A stretch of 64,000 nucleotides of DNA from Apodospora peruviana (lineage: Eukaryota; Ascomycota; Sordariomycetes; Sordariales; Lasiosphaeriaceae). A program made the translations under genes and the position numbers. The notes beneath the pieces were generated by a model. The model worked only from the letters and a program-made list of their open reading frames with translations. It was not told the origin of the DNA and ran no database searches. Position 1 is the stretch's first letter. Every line of letters begins with the position of its first letter. Shown here one piece after another: positions 55,806-64,000 of this stretch. The stretch lies in the NCBI GenBank assembly GCA_033439685.1, contig JAUEDM010000003.1:836001-900000 (forward strand). The letters run 5' to 3'.

Positions 55806-57092
55806 TCAATAGGGGTAAGCCCTTACCTCATCTTCCCTACCCAAATCCAAGCCCCGTTTGACCTGCTCCTCGTGCTTCTTATCCAAATACTCGAGCAAAA
55901 TATCCCCATACCGCTCCTTCCCCTTATACCGACTAACATCCTCCCCCCAGCTCCGCACGGCGCTCGCCAGCCGTCCAGGCACATAGTCCTCCTCGCAAAT
56001 ATCCATGACAGGATGAAAATACGTCCGAATGGTAAACACCACCCCACCGGTCTTGGGCAACCGCCGCAGCGTCTGGCGTTCGGACCGAAAATGGTGGTGC
56101 TCGATCGCGCGGTTCTTTTCGGACTTGCTCCAGCTCGGGTGCGCGTCGTCTTCGGACCCAATGCTCCAGCTCCACGCCAGATCGTCGTCGACCTGGAAGA
56201 AGTAGTTGTTGCGCGCGACCATCTCCTCCGGCTTGACCCGCCGAAAGAAATTCATCATCCCTCTCTCAAGCTTCTCGCGGAACTGCGGCACGTCGCCAGA
56301 GGTGTGCAGCTCCGACAGCGACATGCCGAACTTTTCGTCTGCCCTCCAAAACCCCGGCAGGAAAATCGCCGCCGCAAGCAAATAATACTGCCCGTCGGAC
56401 TTCTCGATCATGATGGCCAGGTCGTCCTGCACGAGCCGCGCGCACGTGAGCATCGGGTCTTCGGCCAGAGGTTTCCGCGTGGTATTGAACGATTCGCCCG
56501 ACCAGAGGTTGTCGATTCCCACGGCTGTGCGCCGGTAGAGCGACGGGTAGCGCGCGGGGAGGTAATCGACGAGATCGTCGAGCAGCTCGACGGCGGCCGG
56601 GTAGGCTTCGGGCGCAGTGAGGCAGCACTTGTCGGCACGTTCTTTGATGCGCCGCGCCTTGTCGGCGTGGAAGCGTGGGAAATGGTTGTCTAGCTCGATC
56701 CAGTCGGTATGCTTCACCGACCGCAGGCCCATGGTCTGGTTGTACTTTGGTCCGTACCGGAAGGGGCGGTAGGGCAGCGGTTTGGTGTGCTCGATCGACC
56801 AGTCCGGGTAAGGGTCGGGCGTCGGCATCTTGAAGTCGGAGGGCGTCCATTTGCCTGGTTCTCGCTGGTCGGCTTGTTTGCCTCCACGAGTGGCGGTTGC
56901 TTTCTCCGGCGATGGCGATCGCTGCTGTTGTTGCTGCTCTTGCTGCTTTCGGCGGAGGATGATGGATGTGACTGATAACGCCAGCGCGATGACGAAGAGA
57001 GCGACGATGTAAGGGGGATTGGTCAACGATGCTGTTGTTGCGAATGGGAGGAGACCCCAAAGAGGCGGCGATGATGGCCCTGTGTTCGTCAT
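55806..57092 (-). CDS. DUF3445 protein, HDOD-like
   Basis: A single exon of 428 residues from ATG 57092 to TGA 55806. One membrane segment lies at about residues 28-47 (IVALFVIALALSVTSIILRR), followed by a Gln run and a hydrophilic linker. The rest matches DUF3445, the family of the heme-dependent oxidative N-demethylase subunit: RPFRYGPKYNQTMGLR, WIELDNHFPRFHADKARR, PMLTCARLVQDDLAIMIEK, FLPGFWRADEKFGMSL, and RNNYFFQVDDDLAWSW. Fungal members are membrane-anchored and uncharacterised; the enzyme type suggests oxidative removal of a small group, which is inference from the bacterial member. It is convergent with the Zn2Cys6 gene, with 78 bp between stops. Confidence 0.85.
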   Translation of the reverse strand: MTNTGPSSPPLWGLLPFATTASLTNPPYIVALFVIALALSVTSIILRRKQQEQQQQQRSPSPEKATATRGGKQADQREPGKWTPSDFKMPTPDPYPDWSIEHTKPLPYRPFRYGPKYNQTMGLRSVKHTDWIELDNHFPRFHADKARRIKERADKCCLTAPEAYPAAVELLDDLVDYLPARYPSLYRRTAVGIDNLWSGESFNTTRKPLAEDPMLTCARLVQDDLAIMIEKSDGQYYLLAAAIFLPGFWRADEKFGMSLSELHTSGDVPQFREKLERGMMNFFRRVKPEEMVARNNYFFQVDDDLAWSWSIGSEDDAHPSWSKSEKNRAIEHHHFRSERQTLRRLPKTGGVVFTIRTYFHPVMDICEEDYVPGRLASAVRSWGEDVSRYKGKERYGDILLEYLDKKHEEQVKRGLDLGREDEVRAYPY

Positions 57093-58013
57093 TTTGGTTG
57101 GTAGGTTTTGCGACGAGTCTCTCCGGGCGGGTTGTTTGGCGATCCGAAAGTTGCACAACACAGGCTTGAGGAAAGCCTTCCGAATATCGATGGGTTGTTA
57201 CTGTCTTTATCAGGTCGCTGACGAAGACATCAACTACTTGATAGCAATACCGCAAGTTTGACTCCACTGATCTGCTGCCTGCTCCAACAATCACGGTGTG
57301 GGTTGGTGTTGAGAGATAAATGCTCGGCATCTTATCAGCTTATCGGGACTTTGTTGCCATTTCGGGGCAAGTAATTGTCTCCCCCTCCCGCCTGGCCTTG
57401 GTGTTCACGGGTTGGTGGCGCACATCGTGGAACCACACGTCGAGATATGAGGGGGGGCCAGATTGGGGTACAGTATCCCTGGCATTTGCTCACGGGAAGG
57501 ACAGAGAGGGTACGACTTGTGGTAACCACTTCGCATTTCGTCGCCACGTCTTGACAAGATCTTGCCCGCCATGGCTCGAACCAGCTCAGCGCAGATAAAA
57601 TGTCAAAGACCAACCTACCTTGGGGCGTTCTCAACATACGGGGCTGCTGAGCGGTCGAGCAATACCTGTTCTGTTTTTTCCCTTTGCGGTTAGCTCGGCA
57701 CTTACACATGACTCTGTCGTGTATCATCCCGAGTCTTGCGTTGTCCTGCAATATTTGTTCAATCGTTTCCTCACCAGAGTTAGCTCGATACTCACAAATA
57801 ACCTTTTGAGGCAGTCTAGAGAAACATAACTAGAACGCCGCGTTTGGTTAATTTGGTAACTCGAGCTACTACTATCTGCTTTGGTAGTATGCCAGTTCGA
57901 AAATTTCCTTGTGTAGGATACCCAACCATTTTTTCTGCCCGGAAAGCAACATGACTCGGATCTAGTGGTGTACTCCTCACCCAACCAACACGACATATTT
58001 CTCCGTTCACTCC
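57093..58013. other. intergenic
   Basis: No gene is recognised. A weak direct repeat (GTTAGCTCGGCACTTACACA at about 57689 and a diverged copy at about 57780) is present. Confidence 0.45.
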
Positions 58014-58791
58014 TCAAAGCCCAATCTCGGCCTCCTCCTTGGGAAATTTCTTAAACATATCCCTCAGCTTGTCCATCGGCGCCGTCAGCAGACCAACGGC
58101 GGACTCGTACGGCCACGTATCCGGCGCGCTGGGGTGGCTGTGCGTCGGAACAAAGTGCTTGGTGGTGTCGAAGCTGCCTGCAAGCTGGCCGGACGTCTTC
58201 TCGTCAATGGCCTTCTCCAATGCCGGCATGTCAACCGCCTCCTCCTCCTTGATGTGCTTGGACAGATCGGCCCACAGGCTGTTGATCGTTGGCATGAACT
58301 CTTGAGTCTGCAGGCGTCATCTTTTGGAACTCGTATAGCTTCTCCTTGACCTGTTGATTACGTATGTCAGTTGACGACAACAAACACTGCCGAGAAAAAA
58401 AGCGAACCTTGTGATGCTCAGCCCGGTCCTTGTCCGCCTTCGCCACGCCATCCTAGGGGATGTACTTCTCAAAGGCCGGGTACACGACAATCTCCTCGGC
58501 GATGGAGTGGCGCGCCAGCTCCCAGATAAACTGGTTCTGCCACCGCACCTGGGTGTCGTGGTCGTTGGAGGTGGTGACGATCTGGTTGTACTGCTGCTCG
58601 AGCTTGTGGTGGTCGTGCTTGATCCGGTCCGAGATTCGCGGGATCGGGCTTCCTGTCTCGGGTACGCGCGCGGAATCACCGGACTTGAAGCGGGCAGGGA
58701 CTGCGACAAGTGGGCGACTGTAGTTCCTCGCTGCAAGGCCTAGTGAGGCAGCTGGTCTAGCGACCGCTGTGGAGGTTTGAAAACGAAACAT
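58014..58791 (-). pseudogene. hemerythrin (HHE) domain gene with stop and frameshift
   Basis: On the minus strand, exons 58408-58791 and 58014-58350 join across a clean intron (gttcgc..ctgac..caacag). The product starts MFRFQTSTAVARPAASLGLA, an Arg-rich mitochondrial-type presequence, then has HHE motifs: IKHDHHKLEQQYN, RHSIAEEIVVYPAFEKYIP, DKDRAEHHKVKE and LSKHIKEEEAVDMPALE, whose His and Glu would bind a di-iron centre. A TAG (58453-58455) interrupts after KYIP, with coding going on in the same frame, and near 58302 one extra base shifts the frame before FMPTINSLWADL. The exon sum (721 nt) is one base over a multiple of three. Intact relatives act in oxygen or nitric oxide handling. This copy cannot make the full domain as read. 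Confidence 0.78.
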
Positions 58792-59628
58792 GACGGCGTT
58801 GGATATGTTGAGACAGCTTGGCTGGGGGTGTCAGAATCAGTTTAGAGTTGGGGGAGGGGGGAAAAGTTTGGAGCACCAAGGGTCGACACGAGAGCCATGA
58901 ATGTAGAGGCTCTCGAAGATGGGCAAAGCATGCAGTTGAAGGCATTGGGCTGCATGACGACACAACCATCTCATTGTGCTTTTTCCACACGTGTGCAGTG
59001 CACTGTCCGCTGTATGGAAGGACTTGACATCTCGATTGCCCATAAACACAAGGATCAGATCATATCTCAACCGGTCTATTCCCTCCGCTCTTCCTCATGG
59101 TCCGTACCATGTTATAAAAGAAATGTTGATTGGTTGTATAGAATTGAAGTCCCCATTATGAAGTCACTGCCAGTCATTGCCTGGCCTGTGCCACCTGTGA
59201 AGCTTTTGGGCAAAGGAGCAGAGGGGGTCTGAGCCGCAATGCACGCAGGTGTTCAGGTTCATGACATGATCTTAACGCGACGAGATATCAGCGATCAGCA
59301 TATCATGTCTACCAACAACTTGAAGATCACGACTGCCAATATGAGGTTCATCGTAAATGAATATCTCGTACAGAGACCTTGTTGAAGTGGAGGCTGGATT
59401 CTCGAAAGCCTGCCTGGTATAGCTTTAACCCCGCCATATTCTATATCCTTCCTTCACATGTTCTTTTGTTTGTACATGCCCATGGCGTTCAACCCAAACG
59501 CAAACCAATCCCATACGTCTCAGAATACACAAAAAGAAATTTCCAACTTCTACGAGCTGAAGATGCTATGCTCCACCTACAATGACCGTCAAAATCCGAA
59601 TACAATCCGTGGACAATCTTTAATCCAC
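58792..59628. other. intergenic
   Basis: 837 bp between the hemerythrin start and the RTA1 stop. No gene is recognised. Confidence 0.5.
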
Positions 59629-60687
59629 TCACGTCGAACTGTTATCCGTCAAATTACTCGCCTCGTTGACTTCCCCCTTTCCCGCCTTCAAGTTCTTCAT
59701 CGCATAACCCGCTTCCTTGAACCGCCTGGAAAAACACCAGCCGGGATGCGCCCCAGTCATCAAGATGACACAGATCGAAATCAACGCCCCCTCGAGGACC
59801 ATAAACTCGATCTCGTTGCCCCAGATCGCACCATTAAAACCCTCGCTTAGCTCCGCGACGCGGTACCCGCACCGCGCAACCATGGCGACCGTCGCAACCG
59901 AGAAGGCGTACAGGAAAAAAGCGAACCGCCTCGAGGATCGCAGCTCGACAAAGTCCGGGTTGAGATCGAGCTTCTCGCGCCCGGCGCGGTGGGATTGCCG
60001 CACCCTAACGAAAAAGACGGCGCACAGGACCATGAAGACGACCAGAGAAACGACCTGGAAGATGAGTCCGCTTTGCATGATGTGCAGGCCGATGTCGCTT
60101 GTCGCGCGGTCGTCGGTCGTCGAGACGATGGCGCCGCCTGCTGCTTGGAGGACGAGGGAGATGAAGTCACTAATGTCCAGACTCGCATCAGCTTGTGTGT
60201 TTATTGGATCATCAGGTAGGTTGTTGGCAATGAAGAGATGTGGCATAGCATACCAGGTGATGAACAAGATGGTGTACGTCCGCGGACGCAGAAAGGAAAG
60301 ACTCTCGCCGTAGACGATGACGACGCGCGACAAGCAGAGGTAGACGGCCGCGGTGAGGAAGACGGGTGCGATGGTCGCGCAGATGAGGTACATGAGGAAG
60401 GCGTCGCCGTTAAATGGGTTTTTGTTTAGCATGACGCGGCCGACATAGCCGAGGACCTCGAGCGCACCGCCGGACGCCATGCCGGCCATGAAGCTCCATG
60501 TCTTGTAGCGGATGCCGAGCACGAGGTTGGCGATGATGGCGATGACGAAAATGGCGAGGTAGAGGAGATTTCCCGGGAGGGTGGGGATGTATGGGATCGT
60601 CGCGAGTTCGATGGGGCAGATGTCGAGGGTGCACTGCGAGGGATCCGTGATTCCCGGCGGGAGGGAGGAAGTTGTGTTTGTGGACAT
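59629..60687 (-). CDS. RTA1-like seven-TM membrane protein
   Basis: Exons 60254-60687 and 59629-60169 on the minus strand give 324 residues. The intron (84 nt, a multiple of three, donor gtatgc, branch ctgat) would stay open if retained, but splicing gives FITCDFISLVLQAAGGAIVS, the hallmark RTA1 segment. Seven membrane helices are visible, with GNLLYLAIFVIAIIANLVLG, EVLGYVGRVMLNKNPFN, and a final FMVLEGALISICVILMTG then HPGWCF. RTA1/RTM1 proteins are lipid-translocating exporter-like proteins tied to resistance against toxic lipids or sterol drugs in yeast. The N-terminus has a Cys pair outside the membrane. Location: plasma membrane or ER, inferred. Confidence 0.9.
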   Translation of the reverse strand: MSTNTTSSLPPGITDPSQCTLDICPIELATIPYIPTLPGNLLYLAIFVIAIIANLVLGIRYKTWSFMAGMASGGALEVLGYVGRVMLNKNPFNGDAFLMYLICATIAPVFLTAAVYLCLSRVVIVYGESLSFLRPRTYTILFITWYAMPHLFIANNLPDDPINTQADASLDISDFISLVLQAAGGAIVSTTDDRATSDIGLHIMQSGLIFQVVSLVVFMVLCAVFFVRVRQSHRAGREKLDLNPDFVELRSSRRFAFFLYAFSVATVAMVARCGYRVAELSEGFNGAIWGNEIEFMVLEGALISICVILMTGAHPGWCFSRRFKEAGYAMKNLKAGKGEVNEASNLTDNSST

Positions 60688-62138
60688 TGTGTTGGTCTGT
60701 TTGGGTGAGGTCGGCCCGTCAGGTGTCACCAAGATGTTGGGAGTGAAAGATCAAGTACGCGTAGATAGGTAGGTGGTGGTTCTGCTGGTATAAACGAGTG
60801 CAAATTGAAACAGTCAAGTTATTATTGTTGAGGTTGATGTTGGTGTCTCCATAAGCTCACCAGTGAGTCTGGAACGGGAATATATAACAGACAAAAACTC
60901 ACTCGTACCTGATTTCCCCTTTGGGGTGTCAGAACACGGGTAGCATACGCGTTCGGTTTTGTGCTACTTGAGACTGGGTAAGGATTATATTCTTGGGTAT
61001 GCTGCACCGCCTGGCTCATCAAACAACACGCTAACACAGTGTCCATGCCAGATGCGAGGCTTGGCTGGGCCGCAGTGGCCCTAGGTGTATTCCGTGGGGA
61101 TAGCATCTCGACAACCCCGGCCCGCATTTATTCGGTGCTAACAAGACCGGGGCCGAACAGTCGGGTCCGCCGGGCGAGGCACACCAGTACATCGAAACAG
61201 ATCTCGTTGGAACCTTGTTGGAGGAGCCTTGGGGTTGGGATGACCGTTTCCGCATTAGGATTCCGATGCGATCCGGCCAATCAGCAGCTCCCGTGCCTGA
61301 GTGGCAGTTTTGGAACCCAATTCTGAATATCATGAAGATCATCGTCGGAGTTGAGATGCTATGTGATAAGTATTAACCTCGTAACGTCGAAAGGATCTGT
61401 TGGAAGGGGACTTATGTCTACAGCACATGTCTCTTGGCTCGAGACCTGGGCAGTCTGGTCAATGACAAAAATAGGCATCATCTGCACCCATGTTTGCAGG
61501 CAGTGCGATACATTGGGTTGTAGGATTGTACGAACCGGCCAGTCAGCTCCCGCAACGATAAAGGTGCTGCGCCATAACCCGACAGCCTGAGCAAGATGAC
61601 AGTACAGCACCTTCGGGAATCGCATAAGCGACCTGAAAATCACCAGCCTAAATCAAATTAACGATCCTGTCCTCTAAATACGCAGGCATTAGTATTATAT
61701 CTACCCTCAGCTGCAAACTAGAAAAGGCATGTGGTACGAGCGAAATTACTTATCATCCATAAGCTGCAATGTTGAAACAAGTATATCTATCCCCTACCGT
61801 CTACGAGTATCATTTTTCACCTGATGAAGATTGTTTAACGGACAAGGCTGTGGAATAATCGGAACACACACCTTCGTATTGGCAAGAAAATAGGGGGAAA
61901 GGAGCAGAAGTAATGTGTCAAGCTAATCAATACAGGCCTGCACGAGTTGCAAATCCGCTTCCTTCGAGATATTTCACCCCCCTTGACCTTTGATTCGTTG
62001 TCCCCTCCCGCCCACCCGACAAATCATCATGCCTTGTATTTTGACACCCGTAAGTATTCTGCTTCCCAGTATACTGTTAGTAGGCCTTATGTTTACATCC
62101 AGCCTGATATCTCTCAATGATCGCCCCTGACGCGCATA
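60688..62138. other. intergenic, 1.45 kb
   Basis: No gene is recognised. A TAGATAGGTAGGTGG motif is at 60762-60778. The open frames near 61040-61340 and 61350-61640 lack motifs. Confidence 0.45.
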
Positions 62139-62270
62139 CTAATAATCCATCTCGGTGTCCGACATAAGCAGGACATCCTCCTCCTCCTCTCCAGGCGCAA
62201 ACAGGCCGGCCATGACCGCCGTGGGACTGGGTACCGAGCTGGTCGAGAACGTTGACATCGAGGCGCTATC
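62139..62270 (-). other. 43-codon in-frame extension after a TAG
   Basis: Directly after the TAG at 62271-62273, in the same frame, the minus strand stays open for 43 codons to TAG 62139: DSASMSTFSTSSVPSPTAVM, AGLFAPGEEEEDVLLMSDTE, MDY. Composition (Ser-rich, acidic, no rare mix) matches the coding part before it. It may be readthrough, a new premature stop, or a base-call error. Confidence 0.65.
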
Positions 62271-63078
62271 CTAATCGCTGCCATCGAATTGTGGGACGTT
62301 GCCCGTCGTTTCGGTCCCTTTGGACGTGCTGCTGTTGCTGCTGCTCGCCGTATTTGGTTGGGAGTTATATGACATGGCCAGATTGGTCTTGCTTGATCCC
62401 GCTTGAGTCGGGCTGGTGATTCCAGCAGCAGCCTTGCGTGAAGAGCAGCGGGCCTTCTTCCGCAACGGCCTTGGCTTCGTCGGGGTGCTCTCCTCCTCGT
62501 TCATGTCTTCGTCGTCGTCGTCACCATCATCATCGGAATCTTGAGCCATGCGCTTTCGGCCCTTCGATTTCACGGGCGACCATGTGTTGAGCGCTGCCTG
62601 TTCGTCAACGAGCTCGAGGTGCTTTTTCTCCATCTTGTCCTGCAGGTTGTCCCAGGCATGACGCAGTGACTCTATGTCGTCCGTCCCCACGAAAAGGGCG
62701 AGGCGCTGGATGTCGATCTGAGGTAATATTTAGTCAGTCTTTTGTCCTATCGCGTGCGCGAGTACAAGTCGTTGCTTTTTCACGCATAGTAAGAATGATC
62801 GACCCTAGCCGGTGCAGTAAATAATGACGAAGGAGAAAATGGAAAGAACAAAGCCGAGTCAAAAAAATGAGCGCAGAAATACGCCGAATGCACTTGCAAA
62901 TGAAGCGTGAAGGCATGTTCGGAGCATGAGAGATCAATACCACCATAAAACCTTTTAGACGTACATTGTCGGTCCCGTCCATCAGGCAGGCAAACGAGTG
63001 AACGAGGATCACTTCCTCTTGTTCAGTGAAGAGCGACACGCGCTCATTCGTTGCAGTAGCCTGCTTGTCGGACGCCAT
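62271..63078 (-). CDS. small acidic/basic nuclear-type protein of unknown function
   Basis: Exons 62965-63078 and 62271-62717 on the minus strand give 186 residues up to the TAG. The intron is long for this window (247 nt, donor gtacgt, branch ctgac, acceptor ctcag). The start is MASDKQATATNERVSLFTEQ EE, then IDIQRLALFVGTDDIESLRH, AWDNLQDKMEKKHLELVDEQ, a short helical region of about 85 residues that recalls small Myb/SANT-like fungal proteins. A basic stretch (KSKGRKR), an acidic run (DSDDDGDDDDEDMNEEES) and PRPLRKKARCSSRKA follow, which suggests a nuclear protein binding DNA or histones. The last part is Ser/Thr/Asn-rich and ends GNVPQFDGSD before the TAG. If the TAG is passed, the product has 230 residues. 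Confidence 0.7.
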
Positions 63079-64000
63079 TTCCGCCGCGCCAGTTTGCGGA
63101 TTGCTTTTGGTTGAGAGTTTTGCGGGACCAGGGTGAAGGAAGCAGACGGGAGCAGACAACGGAGGCTGACGGGAGGTTGCAATGGAATAGATAGAGTGAT
63201 GGAAACCTCATGCCACATCGAGAAGAGGAATCTAATCAGGGAAAGCAACTAGATATAGAGTTGGCCCGTGGATCGAAACCGATAGGCTCAGATTGAATAA
63301 ATGGGATGAACGAAAGGGGCCAGGATGAGACCCAGGTGAGCGGAAGGTCAAGGAACGGCCAATGGCGGTTGGCAGACCATTGACGTCTTTCCGTTCATAC
63401 CATGGCGAGTACTAACAGGAATGGCAAGTGATAGCACATAGAAGTGAGAAGATGGAAGGTTGTAATAACTGATAGTATTTGCAAGTCTGGCTTGTGTTGC
63501 TGTTCTGATTTGCGGGAGCAGATACGAGGCGCGGTTCGGCAATGAAGCAGCACCCAAAGTCGACCAGACGGTCAGACCAGAGCCACACCGCCTCAAATAT
63601 TTTAATATGCTCAAAACTCAAGATGTGGTCCGATGGCTGGAAGACGAAGCAGAAAGTAACAGAACATGGAAGCTGTTTGGTGCCAGTCTATCGAAGGATA
63701 TAGCCCAGCAGGTCAATAGTATAGGAACGAGGAAAGATGTCTCCAGTCCGATATTAATAACTCTCCACGATCATCCCTACATGCGGTCGAGAACTAGTGC
63801 TACCCCTTGCAAGACGCCTTCGAAATGGAACTCAGACGGTCCCCCCCCCCCCCCCCCCCCCCCCCCCCGGGTCGTAGGTTCCCTCATAGGCTCCGCCACC
63901 GATGCTGAATGCCGGCCCTTGGCTTTTCGTTGTCTTCCAATCCGCTGTTTCTAAAAGCAGTCATCTTGCCAGTTTTCCTGGCTAGTGTACCGCCCGATGG
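63079..64000. other. intergenic, right edge, with C28 homopolymer
   Basis: No gene is recognised. A run of 28 C lies at 63841-63868. The open frames nearby arise from it or lack motifs. Confidence 0.5.

Noticed and set aside
57689..57800. Diverged direct repeat near GTTAGCTCGG
   Set aside because: Similarity is short and weak, with no further structure.
1..64000. Reassignment of TAG as a sense codon
   Set aside because: In-frame TAGs occur in four loci, but TAG is also the normal final stop of at least five intact genes here, and three of the four loci carry other lesions.

Overview
The window is nuclear DNA from a filamentous ascomycete, most likely a sordariomycete. Genes have short introns (mostly 45-90 nt, GT..CTNAN..AG), lie on both strands, and sit about 2-3 kb apart. 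The families are typical of Pezizomycotina: PTH11/rhodopsin-like receptors, HET proteins, Zn2Cys6 regulators, RTA1, a fungal P450, sedolisin and TRI14-like. No rRNA, tRNA, CRISPR array or prokaryotic operon structure was seen. Exon coordinates were worked out by hand from splice signals, reading phase and family conservation.

Left part (1-12.7 kb): the 3' end of a TRI14-like secreted beta-propeller gene, a membrane acyltransferase, an MFS transporter with a CAA-repeat leader, a small Cys-rich protein, a decayed HET gene, an acetyltransferase-like scrap, a Nudix hydrolase and a broken small gene that may encode a secreted protein. Two MITE-like inverted-repeat elements with related ends lie here (5.9 and 11.8 kb).

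Middle (15-42.9 kb): a rhodopsin-domain receptor, a proline-rich two-exon gene, an alpha/beta hydrolase, a 1466-residue C2H2 protein, a Zn2Cys6 regulator, an MHYT membrane sensor with a GC-AG intron, a secreted M28 aminopeptidase, a second PTH11-like receptor with an overlapping upstream ORF, a frameshifted unknown gene, a YwbE-like protein fused to a UBZ-like finger, and a degenerate second half of twinfilin.

Right part (45-64 kb): a sedolisin tripeptidyl peptidase, a perfect 24-nt inverted repeat upstream of an intact HET gene with an Asp/Asn repeat, a hydrophilin-like small gene, then P450, Zn2Cys6 regulator and DUF3445 (HDOD-like) genes that could form a small metabolic unit, a broken hemerythrin gene, an RTA1 membrane protein, and a gene whose in-frame TAG is followed by 43 more coding-like codons.

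Two themes stand out. Several genes carry one or two lesions in otherwise well-kept coding sequence (HET relic, 12.1 kb gene, 39.9 kb gene, twinfilin, hemerythrin, 62.3 kb gene). Repeats are plentiful: minisatellites, microsatellites, MITE-like elements and G/C homopolymers of 13-28 nt. Raw reads or RNA-seq are needed to tell real decay from sequence error.
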